NCBI GenBank assembly: GCA_030248195.1
Contig: JASAND010013136.1
Location: 56,578-120,577 of the forward strand
Reading direction: 5' to 3'
DNA length: 64,000 bases
DNA from: Trissonchulus latispiculum
Lineage: Eukaryota; Nematoda; Enoplea; Enoplida; Ironidae
The position numbers and the translations under genes are program-made. The notes beneath the pieces were generated by a model. It searched no databases, was not told the DNA's origin, and was given only the letters and a program-made list of their open reading frames with translations. Positions 46,482-58,303 of this stretch are shown here, piece after piece. Within the stretch, counting starts at the first letter, position 1. Each line of letters starts with the position of its first letter.

Positions 46482-46829
46482 ATCCTTTAAATTCCGGTTG
46501 AAGAAGTAAAGACAAAAGTTTCATGGGCACGTGACGTTATTTGCCACAGCAAATATTGGTGGATGGTTCCATGTCAAAAGTTGCTCAGCTCACTTAGGGC
46601 TTTCATTTGATACCAAATTTGACCACTTTTGAAAACTTTCATTTTTGACCGAAAATCGCCTAAGTCCCCACCCCACCCCACCACAGCACTCTACAGCCAC
46701 TTTGAGCATGCAGTTCTATGACAAAAGTTGCTCAGCTCGCTTAGGGCTTTCATTTGGTACCAAACTTGACCACTTTTCAAAAATTTTATTTTCGACCACT
46801 TGACCCCCCACCCGACTGACCCTTCAAAC
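46482..46829 (+). repeat. Leader and 147-bp units of composite D'
   Basis: It is collinear with 35165-35745 (GGTTGAAGAAGTAAAGACAA; TTTGACCACTTTT at 46619 and 46766, 147 bp apart). The fold-back head expected upstream is absent, cut off by the hAT element. Confidence 0.7.
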
Positions 46830-47250
46830 GGCAAAGTGGAACCAGCCCAGCAAAATAGGTACGTCGGACGGCAAAACGGATACCGGGAATGAGGTGGGCA
46901 CACCAGAAAACCCCTATAGACAAAGTTTTGAGAGGCCAGGTAGAGCCTACTATGGACCTCCAGGAAGCGGTTTCCGACATGACCCTCCAGACGGCAAAGT
47001 GGAACCAGCACAGCAAGATGGATGAGTCCTACGGCAAAAAGGACACCGGGAATGAGCTGGGCGCACCAGAAAACCCCTATAGACAAAGTTTTGAGAGGCC
47101 AGGTAAAGCCTACTATGGACCTCCAGGAAGCGGTTTCCGACTTGACCCTCCCGACGGCAAAGTGGAACCAGCCCAGCAAGATGGGTGGGTCTGACGGTAA
47201 AACTGACTGCGGGAATCGATTCTCCGTGCCAGAAAACCATTGTATGGAAG
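46830..47250 (+). repeat. 163-bp tandem units (GGCAAAGTGGAACCAGC) of composite D'
   Basis: The marker GGCAAAGTGGAACCAGC recurs at 46830, 46993 and 47156, exactly 163 bp apart. Confidence 0.85.
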
Positions 47251-47890
47251 ATTTGAGCGTTCAAAGTTAAATAGATAGCGAGAAATTTCGATTTTTCATT
47301 TTTCGAATTTTCGCCATCTTTGACGGGCCACTGTGGTCGCTAGGGAAGTGATAGAGAAACGCAACCTGGACCGTTAGTTAGTTCAATATATGTAATTTCT
47401 GAATATAAAAAGAAATCAGCTCCAGCTCGTAACGTTCGACCTGAGCGACGACCACAAAAATGGTCACTTTTCGCTATGAGCCGACTTTGCGGCGCCACTG
47501 CGGCGCTGTGGCGCAGCTGCGGCGCAAAAAAGTTGTGATTCTTAAATTCTTTAGAGGGTACTACTAGACCCCATAGCCCTTTAGGTTGGCCCACCGCTGC
47601 AGATCACGTGAAAGCGGCGAACATTATGTACACAATACAACCATCAAATAGGAGAAACCGGAAAAAAACATCGCCGCCATAACCGGTCCGGGGCGCAACT
47701 TTTTAACGGTAAGTGATACGGGGCTGAAACTTCACAGACATACTAAACTCGATGTGCTCTACAATTTGCGCATGAAATCTGCGCAGGATCTGCGCAGGAT
47801 TTTGCGCAGCTTCTGCGCAACTTATTTTACACTGTCTCCAGCCACTTTTCACACATATTATAGGGGTCGCTGCCGCGACCCCTATGATAA
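47251..47890 (+). repeat. Distal segment and hairpin cap of composite D'
   Basis: It contains the empty target of the hAT insertion at 36151, then a GC-rich block, the CTGCGCAG repeats, and a near-perfect cap at 47856-47890 (TATTATAGGGGTCGC with GCGACCCCTATGATA, loop TGCC). Confidence 0.8.
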
Positions 47891-48140
47891 AAAACCCGGT
47901 CTAGGTACCTTTTTAAGATTTCATGTGCCATTGAAAATGCAGCATCAAACGGACAGGTATCATAAAGTTTAACACATAACAGAGGGCAATTTTTGAAAAA
48001 TGCTAAAAACGATGTAATTTGTTGATAAAACTTATTAGTCTATCGTGTAGAATTTACTGTCACAATCCACAATTGGACCTGTCTTGGGTCCTCCAGTACC
48101 GAAATGGCACTTTCAGGGTTTTTGGCCCTTAGCTAGGCAG

Positions 48141-48200
48141 TAGGGATCGGCCGGAGCAAGGAATTTTGCTCCAGCCGGAGCCGGAGCCGGAACCGGATTT
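48141..48200 (+). repeat. GCCGGAGC repeat (hAT-like end fragment)
   Basis: TAGGGATCGGCCGGAGCAAG followed by CCGGAGCCGGAGCCGG resembles the ends of hAT-type MITEs with iterated interior. The other end is not found. Confidence 0.35.
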
Positions 48201-48575
48201 TTTATTGTCAATATTTAGGCCAAAAGTCCTCAACGACCAATATTTTAAGGCCATTACAAAAATGGTTATCAAAATATTGTTAATACATATTTAAGGGTAT
48301 ATATATAAGTGAGTTTTTATGCATTGTTTAGGGTGGGGTGGGGACATGGCGATTTAGGGTCATTTCAAAAGCGGTCTAATTTGGTGTCAAATGAAATCCC
48401 GAAGCGAACTGAATAACTTTCGCCATAGAACCACCCACCCAAACTGTCTTTATGTCTTTACTATTACTTTCTCAACCGAAATTGATAGACATGGGCCCAA
48501 CACACATACGTATATATATATATATATTATCCCCTTTTTGTGCGGAGCATTTTTGTTACTTGTATATATACGTAC
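48201..48575 (-). repeat. Inverted relic of composite D leader
   Basis: At 48320-48470 the leader and one satellite unit appear inverted (CCGAAGCGAACTGAATAACT, ACTTTCTCAACCGAAA), followed by a TA-rich tract and the inverted terminal motif GGAGCATTTTTGTTACTTGT. Confidence 0.5.
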
Positions 48576-48760
48576 AAAAATAAAAATGCTCCGATGGAGC
48601 ATGAAAAATGCAATATGGGTGACACTGGGTTTTAAGCGGACAGAGGACTAGGTTTTAAAACGTTAATATGGGAGTGGCAGGTTGTAAATACCAGGAGGAC
48701 TAGGTTAAAAGCGCACTAATATGGACCAGCTTCGCTGAACAACCCATATTCGCGGAAACT
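48576..48760. mobile_element. Solitary arm of fold-back element (type D)
   Basis: It reads AAAAATAAAAATGCTCC and then the three blocks of the D arm to CATATTCGCGGAAACTGTCC. No matching inverse arm follows, so only half of the fold-back remains. Confidence 0.75.
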
Positions 48761-48893
48761 GTCCGGACTGATGCTGGTGGCAGTTCTTCAGTAACAGTTT
48801 ACCAATTTGTGAGCATAGCTCTGCGTCTGCAACAGTTGTATTCGTAATACTTAATAATAATTAATACAACTTACAACCCAACTTAATTGAATT

Positions 48894-48926
48894 AATCATA
48901 GGGGTCGCGGTAGCGACCCCTATAAT
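48894..48926. repeat. Hairpin cap of composite H
   Basis: TCATAGGGGTCGC and GCGACCCCTATAA form a stem with loop GGTA, followed by TATGAGTG, in inverse orientation to the cap at 47856. Confidence 0.8.
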
Positions 48927-49580
48927 ATGAGTGAAAATGGTCGAATGACCGTGTAAAACAAGGCTGCGCAGAAGCTGCGCAGATTCCTGCGCAGATCCTG
49001 CGCAGATTATGTGCGCAAAAAATTGTACGTGTCGAGTTTAGTATGTGTGCGAAGTTTCATCCCCGTACCACTTTCCGTTAAAAAGTTATGCCAAAAATCG
49101 CTTACGAGAGTGATGTTTTTTTTTTTTTCCGGTTTCTCGCTTTTGATGTCTCATAAGGGGGTTTTGTAGCTTGAATAACTACAGATAGAAAAATTTTTGC
49201 CTATGAAACCCATATATATTCTTGTAGTACAAATCAAAAATAAGAAAATAAGCTAGTTTTTATGCCTCCCAGGGCCGGAAAAAATTTTTGGCTGGGGGCC
49301 AAAGTCGGCCAAAACGCTAAAATGGCCAAAAAGTATGCTTCAAAGGCGCCTTAATAAGTCAGATTGGGCTATATATGGGGCAATACTGACTATATGGTTA
49401 AACAGTACACATATCGGGGTCGTTCAAATGCTATATGATTTTCCGTCTTCGTGCGTAATTTTTCGGTACTGGCCGGCCAAAGTTGGTTAATTTTGGGTCG
49501 AACTTTGAACTTAATTTTTTCGCTTATTTTGCTACATGGGTGGCTCAAATTTTGCATACAAAGGTTTTTTGGGACGGAGA
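48927..49580 (-). repeat. Distal segment of composite H
   Basis: It includes the inverse of the CTGCGCAG block (48960-49010) and of GAAACTTCACAC, then AT-rich DNA and the inverse of the CGGGAATCGATTCTCCGTGC block near 49575. No gene. Confidence 0.6.
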
Positions 49581-50000
49581 ATCGATTCCCACTATCAGTT
49601 TTGCTGCCCGAGTAACCCAAGTTGCTGGGCTGGTTCCACTTGACCGTCTGAGGGGTCATGTCGGTAACCGCTTCCCGGAGGTCCATAGTAGGCTTTACTT
49701 TGCCTCTCCAAACTTTGTCTATAGGGGTTTTCTGGTGCGCCCAGCTCATTCCCGGTGTCCGTTTTGCCGTCTGACCCACCCATCTTGCTGTGCTGGTTCC
49801 ACTTTGCCGTCTGGAGGGTCCGGTCGGTACCGACTTCCGGGAACACCATATAGGACTGTACATAGCCTGACAAAACATTGTCTATAGGGGTTTTCTGGTG
49901 CGCCCAGCTCATTCCTGGCATGCGTTTTGCCGTCTGACCCACACATCTTGCTGTGCTGGTTCCACTTTGCCATCTGGAGGGTCAGGTCGGTGGGAGGTCA
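49581..50000 (-). repeat. GGCAAAGTGGAACCAGC tandem units, inverted
   Basis: It is the inverse of 46830-47230, with the blocks TGCTGTGCTGGTTCCACTTT and CTATAGGGGTTTTCTGGTGC repeated about three times. Confidence 0.75.
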
Positions 50001-50014
50001 TGGGGTCAAAAATG

Positions 50015-50860
50015 AAAATTTTCAAAAGTGGTCAAATTTGGTATCAAATGAAAGCGCTAAGCGAGCTGAGCAACTTTTGTCATAGAACTGCATGCTCAAA
50101 GTGGCTGTAGAGTGCTGTGGTGGGGTGGGGTGGGGACTTAGGCGATTTTCGGTCAAAAATGAAATTTTTCAAAAGTGGTCAAATTTGGTACCAAATGAAA
50201 GCCCTGAGCGAGCTGAACAACTTTTGTCATAGAACTGCATGCTCAAAGTGGCTGTAGAGTGCTGTGGTGGGGTGGGGTGGGGACTTAGGCGATTTTTGGT
50301 CAAAAATGAAATTTTTCAAAAGTGGTCAAATTTGGTACCAAATGAAAGCCCTGAGCGAGCTGAACAACTTTTGTCATAGAACTGCATGCTCAAAGTGGCT
50401 GTAGAGTGCTGTGGTGGGGTGGGGTGGGGACTTAGGCGATTTTTGGGCAAAAATGAAATTTTTCAAAAGTGGTCAAATTTGGTACCAAATCAAAGCCCTG
50501 AGCGAGCTGAACAACTTTTGTCATAGAACTACATGCTCAAAGTGGCTGTAGAGTGCTGTGGTGGGGTGGGGTGGGGACTTAGGCGATTTTTGGTCAAAAA
50601 TGAAATTTTTCAAAAGTGGTCAAATTTGGTACCAAATGAAAGCCCTGAGCGAGCTGAACAACTTTTGTCATAGAACTGCATGCTCAAAGTGGCTGTAGAG
50701 TGCTGTGGTGGGGTGGGGTGGGGACTTAGGCGATTTTCGGTCAAAAATGAAATTTTTCAAAAGTGGTCAAATTTGGTACCAAATGAAAGCCCTGAGCGAG
50801 CTGAACAACTTTTGTCATAGAACTGCATGCTCAAAGTGGCTGTGGAGTGCTGTGGTTGGC
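50015..50860 (-). repeat. Tandem array with exact 147-bp period, six units
   Basis: GTGGTCAAATTTGG recurs at 50028, 50175, 50322, 50469, 50616 and 50763: five consecutive intervals of exactly 147 bp. Each unit has TTTTCAAAAGTGGTCAAATT, TGTCATAGAACTGCATGCTC and a GGGGTGGGGTGGGG run. Units are almost identical. Short open frames here (for example 50705-50902) are repeat artefacts. Confidence 0.95.
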
Positions 50861-50927
50861 TTGCTTGCTACTGTTGAAAGATATCTATACATACCTTCAT
50901 GAGCATACATATATAAAATAAGAGAAA

Positions 50928-51689
50928 ACAAGAACAAAAAGTGCTCCTTCGTCGCATGTAAAATACATATGAGTCTTCGTAGGCAGGTTGTACATAAGCA
51001 AAAACTAGCCTGTAAAATACATATGAGTTCCGTAGGGAGGTTGTAAATTAAGGAAAACAAGTTGCAACCGCTTAACATATGAGCCTGTCCTACAACGAGG
51101 CTCATATTGGCGTCACAGTTCATTCCACATTAAAGCCTCATTAAAGAACCTCAGCTTCATCCACATTACGGAAAAATGAATAGACGTAATGGCCCAGAAG
51201 AAATGGACTGAAGTGAAGTACGACTGCTCAAGCTGAACTGTACATGCAACCTGATGTTTCCTGAAACACTATGGCACACCTCTAATGCATTCTCGAAACA
51301 CTTTCACATTATACACACGCAGAATGCGTTCCCACTTGGCTGTGAGTCAGGGCGCCTCATGGCGTACCGTATTGAGCATATGCACACTATAATGACTGAT
51401 CAACATTATATATATGAAGGATAATTTGTAATGAAAAGCTTTATGCAGTATGTATTTATATAAAAGTAAAATATATATCTGCAAATTATTCGTATTATGA
51501 CATACGCCAATATGAGCCTCGTTGTAGGACAGGCTCATATGTTAAGCGGTTGCAACTTGTTTTCCTTAATTTACAACCTCCCTACGGAACTCATATGTAT
51601 TTTACAGGCTAGTTTTTGCTTATGTACAACCTGCCTACGAAGACTCATATGTATTTTACATGCGACGAAGGAGCACTTTTTGTTCTTGT
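50928..51689. mobile_element. Long fold-back element H (head between two arrays)
   Basis: The arms are about 50928-51113 and 51504-51689, nearly perfect inverses with ends ACAAGAACAAAAAGTGCTCC. The blocks are variants of the common plan (ATATGAGT, GGTTGTAAAT, AACATATGAGCC), the innermost ending GGCTCATATTGGCGT. A 147-bp array lies directly on the left and a 154-bp array on the right. The spacer is non-coding. Confidence 0.85.
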
Positions 51690-52211
51690 TCCGCAGCACT
51701 CTACTGTAGGGCAACCAGACGCAAACGTCACTGCCAAGAAAGGAGATTTATACGGCATCATTTCCAATGCTATTCTGCACGTGTCTGCAGAATTTCAGAC
51801 GATTGCAACTTTTTTGTTTAGCTAGTTATAGGCCGTGCTGTACTTCCGCAGCACTCTACTGCAGCGCAACTAGACGCAAACGTCACTGCCAAGAAAGGAG
51901 ATTTATACGGCATCATTTCCAATGCTATTCTGCACGTGTCTGCAGAATTTCAGACGATTGCAACTTTTGTTTAGCTAGTTATAGGCCGTGCTGTACTTCC
52001 GCAGCACTCTACTGCATCGCAACTAGACGCAAACGTCAGTGACTAGAAAGGAGTTTTGTATGGAAACCTTTCGAACGCTATTCTGCACGTGTCTGCAGAA
52101 TGTCAGACGATTGCAACTTTTTTGTTTAGCTAGTTATAGTCGGTGTTGTACTTCCGCAGCACTCTACTGCAGCGCAACTAGACGCAAACGTCACTGCCAA
52201 GAAAGGAGATT
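51690..52211 (-). repeat. Tandem array, CTGCAGTAGAG satellite, 3.3 units of 153-155 bp
   Basis: CCGCAGCACTCTACTG recurs at 51691, 51846, 51999 and 52153. It is the inverse of the satellite at 28966 and 33429. Confidence 0.9.
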
Positions 52212-52239
52212 TAGGTAGTGCGCGTCAGCGCACTACCTA
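52212..52239. repeat. Hairpin cap after the 154-bp array
   Basis: A perfect 12-bp stem (TAGGTAGTGCGC with GCGCACTACCTA) and a GTCA loop follow the array directly, with no distal segment between. Confidence 0.85.
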
Positions 52240-53140
52240 GAATAGGGAAAAAAAGGCGTATTGCGGCCTCTTGGAACATAGTTTCCCCTGTTGCCGGCGG
52301 AGGAGTTGAGGTAGATCCTTCATATTTTACCAGTAGAAACCCTTTCACGAGGGGTACATGCTGTGCAAATTTGAGCAAAATCGGCCGAGCCGTTTTTGAG
52401 ATATGACAGATTCAATTTTTCAATGCACGACTTTCTCTCCATTTTTCTTTTTTCCCCCCCACCCTAGAGTTGGAGGTCTTAGATTTCCTATACCATATTG
52501 GGTTTTTTTTGAACAACTTTTTCCCCATTTTTGGGGAAATGAGTATGGAGTAGGTAGGGCCTCCCCATAGGTCTGTGTACATAGCAGGATTTCGATTTTT
52601 TCGAAGATAGTTTTTTTCCAGAATGGTCAACCCTTCTGTTCAAGTAAACTTGAACTGGGGCAGGCCGATGGGTCTGAGGTTCGCCGAGGGAGCATGGCCC
52701 CACGGCCCTAATTGCCATGGGGACATGGGGTATATGAATTTTGGATCTGGCCCCTGTAGTTTTCTGGCCAGGGGCCACTAGTTAACGTGTAAAAGGGGGT
52801 CTGGGCCTACGGAGTAGGCAGCCCTATACATAAGAGCTGCTGGGCTGAGGTTTCGTATTCGAATAGGAACCCCTCTATATGGTGAATCTAAATGGCCCAT
52901 TAGTTTCGCTGTAGGACCTATCCATGTGGCTGGGGGGCACCCTGATGGTGGTGGGTCCTACCGTGTCGCAACTCCAACTTTAACCTCTTCTACAGAAATA
53001 TCTACAGTGAGCAGCTCTCTCTTATTTGGGATTTGAGGTGGGGTGCGGGAGTACTACAGCATAGACTATAGTAGGTTTCTGCCCGGACCCCCTGTGGCGC
53101 CCCGGCCAGGGGTCCGGACCGTGAACCATGCCCAAAATGG
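52240..53140. other. Repeat-derived sequence, no supported gene
   Basis: Phrases such as CAAATTTGAGCAAAATCGGC recur in related form near 17300. GC content is higher at 52640-53140. No exon could be defined. Confidence 0.3.
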
Positions 53141-53495
53141 CCAAAAATCGATTTTTCTAAAAGTGGCCAAGTTTGGTATCAAATGAAAGCCCTTGGTGAG
53201 GCGAACATTTTTTGTCATTGGAGGACCCCTCCAAAGTGGCCCCAGTGGCCTGTATTCCGACCAGGGTCCGATCGGTCCAAAATGGCCAAAAATAGATTTT
53301 CCAAAAGTGGCCATGTTTGGTATCAAACAGTTCTTGGTGAGGCGAACATTTTTTGTCATTGGAAGACCCTCCAAAGTGGTCCCAGCGGCCTGTGGCGCCC
53401 TGGCCAGGGTTCGGACCGGTCCAAAATGGTCAAAAATCGATTTTTCCAAAAGTGGCCATGTTTGGTATCAAATGAAAGCCCTTGGTTGCTTCCAA
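53141..53495 (+). repeat. Diverged tandem array, about 2.5 units of 144-145 bp
   Basis: GTTTGGTATCAAA recurs at 53171, 53315 and 53460. Units share a skeleton with the 147-bp satellite (AAAAGTGG, TTTGGTATCAAATGAAAGCCC, TTTTTTGTCATT), but the rest differs. The open frames covering it come from the repeats. Confidence 0.8.
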
Positions 53496-54177
53496 AAAGT
53501 ATGGCCGGGCCGATATTCGGTGACGTATATGTATGTATATAGCTTTCTGGTAAAGCCGGACTTCGACTTGTCTCTTTTGTACTACAGGCTGTGGGGGGCA
53601 TCGCCCCCTTTGAAAACCCCAACACTCTTTAGCAAGGACGTTATCATACGTATATATATACGTATATACAGAAAAAAGTGTACTCGGGGGGACATGGTTT
53701 CCTGGGAAATAGTGTCCGGGGGGTACAATAGAATAACAGGCTGCAAGAATTTCATACTCTGTGTATATAACAGATTTACTACTGTTTTTATTCAAATAGA
53801 TGAGAAATCTAGCGAATTGTGACAATAAACCGTTTTTACTTTAAGGTTCTTGAATTTTGGTCAAAATATTCGAAAAGTGCAAAAATGTGGCCTAACGGGT
53901 CCTGGCACTTTCGTAGATACATGGGGCAGAGGGGGCGGCCGCCCTTCCCGAAATAAATTTGCCCCTGGGAAAAATGTTGGGTAAAAAAGATTTTACGACC
54001 GCGCTAAATTTATTATTAACATGACAAATTGTATATACTATAATTCTCCAAGTGCGATTGAAATTAATGTATTTTATACTTCCGCGCCTTCGGCACGCAG
54101 CTGAGGTATGGTTATGTATATTGCTTTTTATTTCTTAGACCAGAACTTTCGACTGGTTAGGGCTAGCACGACTTTGA

Positions 54178-54179
<2 letters not shown>

Positions 54180-54272
<93 letters not shown>
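54180..54272 (+). repeat. (TA)n microsatellite
   Basis: Two TA runs separated by AAATACA. Confidence 0.95.
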
Positions 54273-54276
<4 letters not shown>

Positions 54277-54688
54277 GGGTCTGCCCTAAGCTTTCGAATG
54301 AGGTATACTTTGTCTAAAACTTGTTTTTGAGTACTTTTTAGCTTAGTTGTAGCAGTACGTATATATATACAGTACATGCCAAAGAAAAGGGCACCGTCAC
54401 TGCCAAATGTCCCTCTTTGGAGCGACTGTGATATGACTTTGACAAGACTTTCATATGAAACAGTTTGTTTGCATTAAGAGCAATTGAAATGGTCACAGAG
54501 AAGTCACAGCTTTTGCATGCTGCCCATATTAATGTCATTGAAAAAAGTCAGTGACAGATCTCAGCCCTGAAAGTGCTAATCACTAATGCAAACAAAGGGT
54601 TTCATATGAAATTCTTGCAAAAGTCATATCACAGTAGCTCCAAAGAGGGATATTTGGCAGTGACGGGGCCCATTTCTTTGGCGTGTAC

Positions 54689-54689
<1 letters not shown>

Positions 54690-54735
<46 letters not shown>
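54690..54735 (+). repeat. (TA)n microsatellite at hAT insertion
   Basis: It immediately precedes the hAT-like element at 54736; another TA tract follows that element. Confidence 0.95.
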
Positions 54736-54739
<4 letters not shown>

Positions 54740-55852
54740 GATGTGCGCTGAGAACTTTGCCTGCTCCGGAGCTCCGGCCGGAGCGGGCTGTCGGAGCACC
54801 GGAGCTCCGGAGCTCCGACAGTGAGCGGGGGCAAAAATGTAAAAATATTGTTTTAAGCTAAAAACAGGTTGTTTATTCATTAAAAAGCATGCCTACTCGC
54901 TGTATACTTTTATCGCTCACATAACTGTTTATTTTTAGATGCTGATTGCGGCATACCAATAAACATTTGTTAGCTGTATTTTTGATCTGAAATAAAATTC
55001 AGATTTTGATAATATTTCACAGAATGTTTAGGCTAATTAATTGCGCGTGCTGCTGCGTTCACATAAAAGCCCATGTTAGTGTATTGTAAATGTTTCACTT
55101 TTTCAAGATTTGACAAATTGAAATTTCGCATGAAATACTCCACATTTTTTGCAGTAATTTCATCAAATAAAATTTATACCGATTTTTTCAAATACATGCA
55201 TAAAATATTACAAATTTAACAGATGTGGACCAGATATCTTTTGTCCGCTATTTCAGTTATCTTGAGGATGCATATGTATAATCAAAATATTATATGAATC
55301 TAAACTAACAAAATTTCAATCTGAAAGATATCAGACAAGATGGGCTTGATGAAAGCAAAGAAAACAAATGCAGATGTTGAAAGTTTCCATGGAATAGATT
55401 TAACGGAAAATGTTATGTATAAATTGATTAATTAATAACAAGTACGAAATTTAAGTTTTACCTAATCAATTCATAAATGTATTAGAGTTGTTTTTAATTT
55501 TTTATTTTATTTACGTAGCAAATTTACAAGTTTAAATTGTCTCCAGAAAAAAAAATCGTCTTGAGAAATAGAAGAAAGCAGCAATGAGAAAATAGAAAAT
55601 TGTTAAAAACAGGTGTACGATAACTAGAAAATTCATTCTGTACAGTTTTATGTACCGTAAGGAGAAATAGTGGACTTCACAGAAAAATCATACTTTCAAA
55701 TTTTTCTTAGAAGCTTCAAAGCTTGAAAAAGGCTGCTCCGGGTACCCGGAGCTCCGGAGCTCCGGAGCCCCGGAGCAGAAGCCCGCTCCGGAGCACCGAA
55801 AATCGGAGCTCCGCTCAAGAACTCCGTCGGAGCGGAGCTCCGGCGCACATCA

Positions 55853-55855
<3 letters not shown>
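54736..55855. mobile_element. 1.12-kb hAT-like element with GGAGCTCC arrays, inverted second copy
   Basis: It is the inverse of 45330-46473 with few differences. Ends TAATGATGTGCGC and CATCACTA. Both flanks are TA repeats, so the 8-bp duplication cannot be told from the tract. Confidence 0.85.

Positions 55856-55909
<54 letters not shown>
55856..55909 (+). repeat. (TA)n microsatellite after hAT element
   Basis: Uninterrupted TA run directly following the element end CACTA. Confidence 0.95.
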
Positions 55910-55913
<4 letters not shown>

Positions 55914-56008
55914 AAGACGCAATTTTTAGCATTGTTAGCCCATTTTATCCCCCCTACGTTTGGTCCTCCCCCACTCTCCCCCTATCCCCCATTTTTGGTT
56001 TAGTGTCA

Positions 56009-56525
56009 ACTAGAGATGCACCGGGGCCGCCACTACAGGGCCGGGGCTGGGCCGGGACCTCATCGTGGCCGGGGCCACCTTGGCCATGGCACCGGGGCAG
56101 GGGCCTGGAAATTGGGGGCCCAAATAGAAAATTTTCAAAAATTTTCTTGAAAATTCAAATTTTGCATTAATTTCGGATATACAAACGTTACTATCGTTGT
56201 TTTCATTCAAATTGATGGGAAAACAAGCAATTTGTAACACTTTTTGACTTTTGAACTTTGAACTTGAATTTTGGACTTTCCCCTTAATGCCAAAAATAGT
56301 CTTCAAAAATTTTCGGGCTTCGCCGGAGATGTTTTCGTAAAAATAGCTATTTTTCGCTTCAATCCTGGCATTTTTGAGAACTTTTTGCGTTTCTTCGTGC
56401 AAATACGCTAAACATACAAATTTTTGGCTCATTTTTGCAAAAAATCTCCTCCCTCCGAAAGCTTCTCGTCCTCCCCGCCGGGGAAGCCCCCCCTCCCAAA
56501 AGAAATCCCTAAAAACGCCCTGATT
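56009..56525. mobile_element. MITE mosaic: GGGGCC-iterated hAT-like end joined to CAGGG-family body
   Basis: TAGAGATGCACCGGGGCC begins a stretch of GGCCGGGGCC iterations, as expected for a hAT-type end, but its partner end is missing. From about 56280 the CAGGGTATTTTT-family body (GGGCTTCGCCGGAGATGTTT) runs to CCCTAAAAACGCCCTG. Confidence 0.45.
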
Positions 56526-56640
56526 ATATATGTGGTAAAAACTACCGAACTAGTTTTTTTCACAAAAGTGACCCCCTCTTAGCTGTTTTGACTCAACCGT
56601 TGCATGTTTTTGTCTGTTTCAGGTCATGCGTGTTTGGAAC

Positions 56641-56680
56641 ATTATCAGAGGGGCCGCTAACGAACGGCCCCTATAATTAT
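56641..56680. repeat. Isolated hairpin cap
   Basis: ATTATCAGAGGGGCCG and CGGCCCCTATAATTAT form a stem; TATGAGT follows as after other caps. No array lies nearby on the left. Confidence 0.6.
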
Positions 56681-57234
56681 GAGTCTAAGGTCCCCAAAGC
56701 CAAAAGTGTCAAAAATTAGGTTTTTGAGGTCAAATTTTCAAACATTTTCTCAATTTTTAGCTAATTTATGGACCTATAAGCTCATTTTAAGCTAAAAAAC
56801 AGCGATTTTTGTGTTTTTACCTTAAAAATGCTAATTTTTCGCTAAAAATTTCGGTATATAAGTCAAGCGAAAAAAAGGAAAAAACCCATTTTAATAGGCG
56901 GGAAAAAACCCACCTCCAGTGTGGGCTTATCGGTATGAGCTATATAGGATTTTAACAGCCTATCTTGAAGAGCATCAAAAATGGGGGGCTGAAACCCCGT
57001 CCTGACCTTTTGGGGAAAATTTACCAATATATATACGTATACTTCATTGCAAAAAGTATAATTTTTTTGTCATTGCCCCTTCTTCTGGCATTTTTTAGGG
57101 GTTTGAATGTGGAAAAATTAGCATTTTTAATGTAAAAACGCAAAAACATCGCTGTTTTTAAGCTTAAAATAAACTTATGTGTCCATAAAATAGCTAAAAA
57201 TTTAGAAAATTTTTGAAAATGTGACCTCGAAAAC

Positions 57235-57500
57235 TTTGCCCCCCACTTTTCGGGCCCCCCCCCCACTTTTTTGGGCTTCCCCCCACTCACTATAGGGTGT
57301 CCCCAGAAAATGCTAAATTTTTTGGTTAAACATTTTCAGAATTATCCGGCTGCGCCGGAATTTTTTGGTCAAATGGTCTATTTTGGTACTCAAACTGGAT
57401 TTTTGAGAACTTTTAAGCATAGTTATAGCGGTATTTATGTAGAAAACAGGCTATTTTTACACTGCATTTTTGGCATTTGTGACGGGGCATGCGGACATGG
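57235..57500. mobile_element. C/G-run MITE (AGTGGGGG family)
   Basis: C-run left end, then CACTATAGGGTGTCCCCAGA, TTTTGGTACTCAAACTGG and ATTTTTGAGAACTTTTAAGC as in 15690. The right end runs into GCATGCGGACATGGGCGT, which is also found inverted at 39065. Confidence 0.5.
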
Positions 57501-58303
57501 GCGTATCCAAGGAGGGGGAGGTTGAGAGTTTATATCCCTCTTTTCGTCCGACCCCTCACGGATTTTGATTTTTAGTGGGGCCCCAACCAGAAAACAACTA
57601 TATATAGCCATGGGACGAAAAAACCACCCCCTTTTTTTGGGGGGGAACCCACCCGCCTCCTGGGCCGTGGGTTGGAGCTATGAGCTCCAACCATAGCAGC
57701 AGAAAGCACGACTCTTTCTAACCTATGTATGGAAAGATCAAGTCATTTGGTTCACTCATCCTCATTTTTTGACATTTTGAAAATGACACATAGTTTTTGG
57801 TCCAACCATCCGATAATTTGACAAACTGATGTAACTTTTGACTGGGTTGGGCTCAGGGTTTTTTCGTTTCACGATTTGCGTCAGTGCTGCGTCAGGAAAA
57901 ATTTTATTGCGTCAGGATTTGAGGTCAGTGCGTCAAAAATTAAATTTATATTGAACAATTTATAAACATTTTTAAACAATATTTAATTATTAAGCAGTAT
58001 ATATATGTGTATTTAACTTGTGTATTCACATGATTAAACACATCTTTCATATTGTTTGTCAAATTTTGCATTGTTAAAACCGATTTATAGGTGTGCCGTA
58101 AGAACATTAGGAGAATACCCCAGCACCCAGGGCCCCCCAGAAGTTGAAGAATTTTTGCAATTACGACTCCCCCAGGAATTAATTTAGAGCATTTTCGCGA
58201 TCAATTGATGAGCAGGGTTTTTTTGAAAATCGGACCTGCGCAAATTTTCGAGTGCGTATTTCTAATTTCGACTGTGTAAAATTACAAAAATTGCTTCTCA
58301 ACG
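57501..58303. other. No supported gene
   Basis: AT-rich DNA with C/G runs and a TGCGTCAG motif repeated near 57880-57930. Confidence 0.25.

Noticed and set aside
49390..50110. Open frames of up to 162 codons near 46.7-47.3 and 49.4-50.1 kb
   Set aside because: They lie in 147- and 163-bp tandem repeats, occur in several frames and both strands, and repeat the same peptide each unit.
53183..53822. Open frame of 209 codons
   Set aside because: Most of it spans the 145-bp tandem array; the rest is low-complexity and has no domain.
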